From NCBI GenBank assembly GCA_029168955.1, contig JAPDOI010001055.1, positions 62,001-126,000 on the forward strand: 64,000 nt of DNA. Direction: 5' to 3'. This document shows positions 56,630 through 64,000 of the stretch, one piece after another. Each line of letters opens with the position of its first letter. Within the stretch, counting starts at the first letter, position 1. The DNA is from Aplectana chamaeleonis (Eukaryota; Nematoda; Chromadorea; Rhabditida; Cosmocercidae). The notes below the pieces were generated by a model. It saw only the letters and a program-made list of their open reading frames with translations, was not told the DNA's origin and ran no database searches. The translations under genes and the position numbers were made by a program.

Positions 56630-57940
56630 AATTTTTTTACCTTTTCTGTATTATACCTCATTGAAGTTTGTACCTTTTGATCCTTTTGTATAAGTTTTAA
56701 TGATTAGAATTTTCCTCATCTGCTGACTACGGTTATATATGTATCTTGTCCGTGTTATTCACTTACGAAGTTCTCATTCTGTATTGTACATAGTATGTAG
56801 TTTTCTGTAAAGACTGTTTATATGAAGATGATAATTTCAGTCTTACAGGGGAATTAAACAGAGCATAGGCCGCATCTACGAAAACTAGTTAGATTGTCGG
56901 TATCTCTTGGTTAAAACTTCGGACACTGTCCAACAACACCTTCACAATGCTTGCTGGAATGTCTCTCAAGCGTCCCCTGAAATTTCTGGGACTCTCAAGC
57001 TTTAAAAACTTTAACCATCTGGATCTGGACAACGACAACACGCGTTTTGAAAATCGATTTCTCCACAGAGGCGAATTTTCAAGCTTTTTACGTTCAATGT
57101 ATTAACTAATCCTAGACTCGACTACGGAAGTCGTGGTCCGTCGGCAACTCCACTATAGCTTATTTTTCAAGTTTTTGTGAAAATAGCTGGGGCTCAATAA
57201 GAAGAAATCGTCGCAAAAACTATTTTGCAAGCGCATTAAGAGTTCTTTTTTCTGTTACTACCGTTTCTTAGCGTTCTCAGCAGGAAAACGTGGAAACGTG
57301 CTACTATCATGACAACATCTGCCTTGACCCCGAAACATCGATTTTCTTCAATTCAAACTTTTTTACCCACCACAACCAAACCTAAACCAGAATAAATTTG
57401 AAAACGGATAGAATTCTGAATAGCATTCAAAGAAACTCCTTTATGTGAATATTCCGAATTGACCCTGCCGTGATTTCAGGCATTTGTTTCTTTTGGTAGA
57501 AAGAGTTCTGCGAGGGGAAATTCTGGCACAATGTTCTCTTCATTGATAACTTCACTATGAACTTGAAAAACGAGAATCGATTTTTGATGGCGTGCTATTG
57601 TGTTCCACCGGTGGGACACGGTATACGGTAACACATTGTTGCACTCGGCCGTGAATGGGTTAACAAAAACGTTCGACAACATTTTCGAACAAACGCACAC
57701 CCCCACTCATCTCCATACCAATTTTACGCCAAGTGATCCAAGCCTGACGTGTCCATCCGTCCCCTTAAAGATTTGAATTGCTACGCGACGCTTGAGAAGT
57801 CGGCAAATATGACCGACATTCACAGAGACTGAGCCTTGAGAAGGATTTGATCACTATCTTTACCTCTTCTAGTACCTCTAGAGTAATTGATTACCTCTAC
57901 TTGGCCGGTACACGCCGTTCTTTCATATTGACATTTGATT
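56630..57940. other. Intergenic, no gene recognised
   Basis: Short open frames only. The minus-strand frame at 57476-57706 (76 codons) has no motif I recognise. An imperfect palindrome TTCCACCGGTGGGAC lies near 57602. Confidence 0.4.
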
Positions 57941-57941
57941 T

Positions 57942-58192
57942 TTTTACTGAAAGTTGTCCGCAATTGCGTATCGACACGCTTAGCGGCCGCACGCGCTCGA
58001 GTCAGTTGAGTTTCCAGTGCCAAAGCCGACTCGATGTGGGGTTTTTATACAGTTTACTCCAATTTTGTTTAGTTTCCAGTTTCCAAAACCCACCTAGAGT
58101 CAACCGATAGGCGGCTGCGGCGCTGGAAACTTCCAAATCGAAAGCGTGTCGGGACGCAATTGCGGACCGAAATTTGGCCCAGAGAAGCACAG
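57942..58192. mobile_element. MITE, second copy of the 6557-6835 family
   Basis: GTCCGCAATTGCGTATCGAC near 57957 is mirrored by GACGCAATTGCGGAC near 58155, and the right end reads TGGCCCAGAGAAGCACAG. The middle matches 6640-6740 (CTCGATGTGG, AAACCCACCTAGAGTCA). The left 15-20 bases are replaced. Confidence 0.8.
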
Positions 58193-58199
58193 CACACCC

Positions 58200-58829
58200 A
58201 AATGTTTACTCACAGGAAATACGGTAATTTACCCGGCTCAAAGTAAAATCTAATGTCTTAGAGGTTGTTGAAATGCATCTATTGCTCATATATTTCGTAT
58301 TGTAGCGCTCTGATGTTTTTGTATTGTAAAATCCATTCAAACTCAGCATGTTCTGTTGTTCTGAATTACCTTCGGCAGGTTGTTTTGGTTCGTTTTTTGT
58401 TTGTATATTTTTCAAGAAAGCTTGTCCTTGTCAGTTTATTTTTTATGTTCCGCTGACAATTTCCTTGACTTCGGCCAAATTGGTTCATGATTAGGTGAAT
58501 GAATATTTCTTGATTCTATTTATATTTCAATTTTCTTGACATTGAAATATGATGGAACCAGAAAGGCATTTCCTTATCCCCACCCTATTTTTGACACTTA
58601 TCTCTGCAAGGCTCACCCTTATCATATAAAAAAAGTATCGCTAGGGAGGCAGAAATAAGTATTCTCGCAATGAGTAGTTGTTTTGATTACAAAATTACAT
58701 TTTCACGATGAATCGAGTTAGCAGGAGAGCTTCAATTTCCATTTTTTCATTTTGTATGGCGTTGACCTGTTGCGAAGAGCATAGCAGAATTCGAACATGA
58801 TTTAGACGAAAAGTCCTTTTCTAAGCCTC
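58200..58829. other. Intergenic, no gene recognised
   Basis: AT-rich DNA without recognisable elements. Confidence 0.5.
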
Positions 58830-58831
58830 TA

Positions 58832-60462
58832 TTGGGTTGGCAACTAAGTGATTGCGGATTTTTTTAGAAAATAAAAAAAACAAATTTTTCTTGGAACGAA
58901 ATAAATTTATTCTGTATTGCATCGCCCATTTTGAGCAATAACCTTTTCCCATGTTTCAGGCAGCATCGTAATTCCACGTTTATAAAACTTTTGGTTTTTA
59001 TCAGCAAAAAACTGAACCAGGTGCGATTTGACATCATTATCATTATTGAAATTTTTACCATTCAAGGAGTTTTGCAAAGTTCGAAATAAAAAGTAATCAG
59101 ATGGTGCAAGGTCAGGAACATAACTACAATACTCGCGCTAAGTTTTGGAAAAAACGGGGAGCATCTGGCAAACTTGGCAAAAAAGCGTCCGGTGCATGTT
59201 ACCTTTTTGAGTGAAGAATTTTTTGAATTCTGAAAACGCTGTCATATTCACAGCTTAAATTGCTACCTTATCATGTAACTTGTGGGCCGGAATTTCCCAA
59301 AATTGCTTTGTTTTTGAAGAAAATAGTTTTTGCGATCGGTTTTCAAGAACTTCGCGCGTGGTGAAGTGCGGCGAAACTTTAAGCAGCATTTGTACAAGTA
59401 ATGGAAGAGCAATCAGTATGATTTCTTCATAAATTAGGTGCAGGTGACAGGATCTCAAGGTTTGTGTTGGTTGAATTTTCGAAATCCTTCATTTTAGAGT
59501 CCAGGGTTTTCGCAACAAAGCTCTTACTTTTCAGGTAGTTCTTAAGTGTGTTTAGTGAAGTATTTTGAAAATTCAACCAACACAAACCTTGAGATTCTCT
59601 CACCTGCGCCTTATTTATGGAGGAAGCTTACCGATCGCTCTTCCATTACTGTTCAAATACTGCTTACAGTTTCGCCGCACTTCGCCGCGCGCGACGCTTT
59701 TGAAAAGCTATTGCAAAAAAAAACTAAGAGATTTGAGGGAACTTCGGCCCACTAGGCACATGCACTGCGACGCATAAGTATAGCAACACCTGAGAATTAG
59801 GCGTACCATATGATGGGTCGAGGTTTTGAATATTAGGGAGACGTTTTTGAAAAACCATTGAAAAAACCATTTCCTTCAAAAACAAAGCGATTTTATTAAA
59901 CTTCGGCACACAGACCACTAAATTAGGTAGCAACTTGACCTGTGAATATAATAGCGTTTTTAGAATTCAAAAAATTCTTCATTCAAAAATGTTAAATGCA
60001 TCGGACGCTTTTTTGCCAAGTTTGCCCGATGCTCCCCGTTTTTACAAAACTTGGCGCGGGAGAAATCGAAAAGGTATTGCATTTCATCATGACAATGCAA
60101 GGCCACACAAACATCTTTAGTCACTCGGCAAAAATTATTGGAGCTTGGTTGGGATGTCTTGCCACATCCACCATATGGTCCTGACCTTGCACCATCTGAT
60201 TACTTTTTATTTCGAACTTTGCAAAACTCCTTGAACGGTAAAAATTTCAATAATGATAATGATGTAAAATCGCACTTGGTTCAGTTTTTTGCTGATAAAA
60301 ACCAGAAGTTTTATGAACGTGGAATTATGATGCTGCCTGAAAAATGGCAAAAGTTCATTGCTCAAAATGGGCAATACATTACAAAATAAAGTTATTTCTT
60401 CCCATGAAAAAATTTACTTTTGTTTTCTAAAAAAATCCGCAATTACTTAGTTGCCAGTCCAA
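58832..60462. mobile_element. Mariner-derived palindromic element (1.63 kb, TA TSD)
   Basis: The ends TTGGGTTGGCAACTAAGTGA and, reversed, TTGGACTGGCAACTAAGTAA followed by TTGCGGATTTTTTTAGAA are mariner-type TIRs, flanked by TA (58830-58831, 60463-60464). The left half (58832 to about 59480) is a reverse-complement copy of the right half (about 59550-60462): both ends carry the same transposase C-terminal exon in opposite orientation, with a loop near 59500. The left half has internal deletions. It is an inverted dimer of a deleted mariner. Confidence 0.88.
59990..60389 (+). pseudogene. Mariner transposase, C-terminal half
   Basis: HHDNARPHKH (near 60100) holds the second catalytic Asp, followed by a stop. 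HPPYGPDLAPSDYFLF in the frame 60138-60389 holds the last catalytic acid of the mariner DDD triad. The protein would end EKWQKFIAQNGQYITK. The N-terminal DNA-binding domain and first Asp are missing, and a frame break lies between the two boxes. A reversed partial copy is at 58864-59140. No activity expected. Confidence 0.9.
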
Positions 60463-60464
60463 TA

Positions 60465-63374
60465 TAACAAGAAAACATACCTGCATATGGTAGATATGCG
60501 GGTATGTTTTCTTGAAGTTATTGTGATTCTCAACAGTTTTTTACTTGATTTCATGGAACTTTTTCTCCTCTTAAGCAGTTACGAATGTGTAGGCAAGCTG
60601 TTTTAGAAGTCCACGGCAAGGGGAAAAAATCCATTGGTGCGTAAGCGTATTTTCACTAGGCCATCGCTGGTTCGGGTCTTTCTTAAGTTTGCCGTTCGTT
60701 ATTTGGCAAGGAAACAGCTGATAAATTTTTCTGGGTTATGATTTTTTATTTTTCTCTCACCTTTTCTTGTTATTGATACCGGCACTCGGTTTCCACGTAT
60801 CGAGTTTAAGGGTAGCTAATCCTAGCTCGATGCACTGACGAGGAGTTCTATACCTTTTAACACCAGACCTGCTTACAAGGTTTATCATAAATATACGACA
60901 TTACATGATAAGGGTCATACTACAACACCATGGCTCCACGACCACGCCTGACGAACCAGCAGCGGGCGCTCGAGCCCAGACGACTGTCTCTGTCCTGCCC
61001 CACAAGGGGGGGTCAGTCTCTATCATTCCAACACATCAAGGCGACCGTTACACGACATCTCCACATTCCGAGAAAGCTCGTCCTCGAGCTTGTCAGCCAT
61101 TCCATACCATCGTCAGAACTGCGCCTTCCATAGCATCCAGATCAGACTTTTATATATGATAAGGATGAACACAGATTGAGGTGTAAATAGTGACTTTTGA
61201 ATAAAAGAAAGGAACCAAAGGATGACGTATATTGGTTCAATCACACTCTTTGTTACTAGTGGTAGGATTCATATACATTGACTGATGATTGACTCGCTCA
61301 TTCACAAGGAAGTGGAGCTCGTCCTCGAGCTAGAAGAAGGAGATGAAGAGATGGTGTTCAATGGATGAAATACATCAGAAATACGGAAATAGTTGGTTTT
61401 GATCTCTTATATTACAAACGAGAAAAAAAGATAACAATCTTAAGTAATGACTATGGGTACAATTTTAGATATATTAGTGAGATTAACATGAAAATTAAAT
61501 TTTACAAGAATATAAGATTACAACACAAAAAAAACACGTCAAACGTTCCTTGTAAGCCTTTTTTCAATTACAACAAAACACAATAAATGGGTTCAATCGA
61601 ATACCTAATCGATCACAGGTATTGGTGCTTCGATTGATATTCGGGCGTAGTAAAAATATTCGAAAAGAAATTGAATTGTTCTTGGTTGACCGTAATTTTT
61701 ATTTTCTCTGAACCGCCAATCCAGAGAAAAACAAGGTCAGAAGATTGCTTTTCGCGCGGTAGCGGCTTAGAAGAAAAGACAAGCTCAGCAAATCGAACCA
61801 ACTGACTATGTCAGTTAACTCAATTTGTTTTCCTCAAAATCGAACGAAGACCATGCTTTGCTTGAAGTCGAGGTGAGCGTCTGACAATTCGTTCACTACT
61901 GTCCGATGCTTCTCTACTAGTAGTACAATACCGCCCGTATCTTTTGGTCATTGGGCGCGCTAGAGCGCCGGAGCGCGCCGTTTGGCGTCGTTTTTGAATA
62001 ACTCGCTTCAAAACGGTCCAATCGGAAAATGGAAGCCAAATTCGGAATCAGCATCGAAAATGCGATCTACTGAATGTATTAAATTTCAAAATGGAACTCA
62101 GGGCAAGATTTTGGGTTATCCAATGTCCCTCGTGTCCAAATGGGGCTGGCGTTTAAGTGTTGTTATAAGTGGATTTCCTGACGTTTTCTGGTATTTAGCA
62201 CATTCATGTGCCATTTGTTATCCTCTGCGTTTCTTCTGAAACATTTTGACAGCGAAAAAATTAATAAAAATTCATAAAAAAAGTCATTTTTCCTAACAAT
62301 TTATGTGGCAGAATATGGATGTGGCAGAATCACGAAGTTCTTCTATATTAGTGACTTGTTTTGAGATAAATTGCAAAGGTTGAGAAGAATTCAGGTATTA
62401 AAAGTTAGACGGAAATCGCGCCTTGAAATTTGATTAATTATTTGATTTCACATTCAAAAAAGGTAGGTATCAGAGCGCGTTTCAACAACCATGTAAGGGA
62501 TTCGCTTTGCGATCTTTGTTTTTTCTCCTCACACGGAGAAATCATGTCCAGAATCAGCTGGTGTACGGAAATGCACCAAAAAATGAACAGTTCAAACAAA
62601 TTTTATTCAAAAAATAAAATTTTTATAAAGTGACCAATTTCAATTTTCATGCTGAAATACTCCTCGAGTTCTATATTCTTCGTGTATAGCGTATGAATTT
62701 GTTTCGAAATTGTTTCAAAAATATAGAATTCCTAACCTTTTCCAATTATTTTTCAAAAAAATAAATAAATTATCGTAAGTGAATTTTTACTGAGACCACA
62801 AACTGAATTTCTTTCCGAATTTCTCTTTGTATTCCATGTATTTCTAGCTTCATTATATAAATTTCTTTCGAAAATGTGGGAATCGTGAAAATCTTGAATA
62901 TTTTTCCCCGAAAAACAAATGAAATTTGGAATTTGAATTTTCTCTTAATTTCCATTTTCAGAGTGAAAACATTCTAGGAATGTGTCACATGTAGAGCGCA
63001 TAAATTTCATCAGCATTGATTTTAAAAATGCTGAATTCAAAAAAAAATCTTTCCGCGAAAAAAAAATAAAAAATTTCAAAGCTGAATTTTCATTATTAGA
63101 ACAATTTTTTAATTTTTGATACCGGAAACTTCTTAGAATCCCATCCATCTGGTCACAGGAGATTGTTTCAAGAATATGATAATCTAGGAAGTTTTTCATT
63201 TTTCTCCCAAAAAAAAAGAAATGTAAAAATTGAAATAGAATTACCAGTTTTGAATTTCTTTCTAGAACTTCCAGTCGCGAGAAAAAGTTTTTCTAGCTTT
63301 GCTACGCAGAATTCAATCCGCACTGTGGTAATTTTGAAAACTTTGAATTTTTCCTACAAAAAAATGAAATTTTA
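60465..63374. other. Intergenic or distant intron, no gene recognised
   Basis: Increasingly AT-rich. A plus-strand frame at 60905-61159 and a minus-strand frame at 61820-62011 (basic, ending RSILRKTN) are the only stretches with a coding-like look, and neither has a known domain. 62400-63370 is rich in A and T runs. Confidence 0.4.
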
Positions 63375-63905
63375 AAATTGAATTTCTGGTGAAAAGACCG
63401 GTATCAGAACTCATTCAGGAACCCTTCTAGAACTCCATAATATCTCGAATTCACTAAGTATACTGAATAAATACAATTTCAGGAATTGGTGTATGAGCAC
63501 CCCGTCGTTCGGCCCTCCACCCCTCGCATGCCAGGCAATTACCTACGCCAGGTCGCTCTACCAACAGCCCATCCAGGCCGATTATCGATCACATTTGTCA
63601 GTGACTGAAACCCTAACTTGTATGAAACCTCATAAAATTCAGTATCATATTCAGTCAGTGCATCTTTTTTCGAAAACATCTGTAGAATAGTTTCGGTAGC
63701 ATGGAATTCATGAGAAATTTAGGAAAGTTTTCCAAGAAAAAAATAAAAGTCGAATTTTCATTAAGACCACTTATTCTAAATTGTACAATTGTATTTATTC
63801 AGTATAATTAGTGAATTTGAGATATTATGGAATTCCAGAAGGTGTCTGGAATGAGTTCTGATGTGGATCTTTTCACCAGAAATTCATTTTTGCGATTTCA
63901 TTTTT
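63375..63905. repeat. Foldback element at the window end
   Basis: AATTTCTGGTGAAAAGA and ATATCTCGAATTCACTAAGT (63381-63460) are mirrored at 63780-63890 (TAGTGAATTTGAGATATTAT, TCTTTTCACCAGAAATT). The loop of about 300 bases includes a C-rich patch (63500-63580). It may extend beyond the window. Confidence 0.75.
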
Positions 63906-64000
63906 AAGTGGAGGAAACTAAAAAATTCTTACGATTTCCACATTTTTGGGAGAACTCCATAGTAGAGCACAAAATGTATGAAAATCGAATTGAAATCTGG

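Overview
This is eukaryotic genomic DNA, most likely from a nematode of the rhabditid/strongylid type. The evidence is two spliced host genes whose proteins look nematode-like, TTTNAG splice acceptors, probable trans-splice acceptors a few bases upstream of both start codons, several introns of 60-70 bases, and a heavy load of Penelope-like, tyrosine-recombinase, non-LTR, mariner and hAT/TIR elements. There is nothing bacterial, no rRNA and no CRISPR. The species cannot be named from the sequence. Only two host genes can be supported, both on the plus strand: a complete 40S ribosomal protein S15a gene (rps-22; 3 exons, 16220-29172, 130 aa) and a DNA polymerase eta gene (polh-1; about 14 exons, 38339-55902, about 610 aa). 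From memory these are neighbours in C. elegans too (cosmid F53A3), so the window looks like a conserved gene pair inflated by transposons. Nearly all other open reading frames are transposon debris or frame shadows. 
 Layout. 1-1540: the 3' half of a Penelope-like element, then the end of a tyrosine recombinase. 2267-4369: a 2.1 kb hAT-like element. 4696-12348: an old minus-strand PHD/endonuclease/RT LINE, split by an inverted duplication carrying hAT MITEs, by a complete plus-strand copy of the same LINE family (7194-10646, 11-bp target duplication), and by a second LINE family. 13270-15930: foldback elements. 16220-29172: rps-22, whose 12.5 kb first intron holds nested MITEs, a 42-bp minisatellite and Russian-doll palindromes. 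29.2-38.3 kb: intergenic DNA made largely of foldback elements. 38339-55902: polh-1, whose 11.3 kb intron 8 holds a TIR element split by a LINE that is itself split by a hAT element, an E-box-rich TIR element and further foldbacks. 56.0-64 kb: TA-flanked MITEs, a mariner-derived 1.6 kb palindrome and AT-rich DNA with no recognisable gene. 
 The most unusual signal is a short module found in two different TIR elements (17440-17657 minus and 48023-48240 plus): a TATA box, about 50 bases, a 10-bp stem-loop, an AUUUUUGA tract like an Sm site, then more hairpins. It looks like a transposon-borne structured non-coding RNA gene. In one host element it lies beside nine perfect CACGTG E-boxes.
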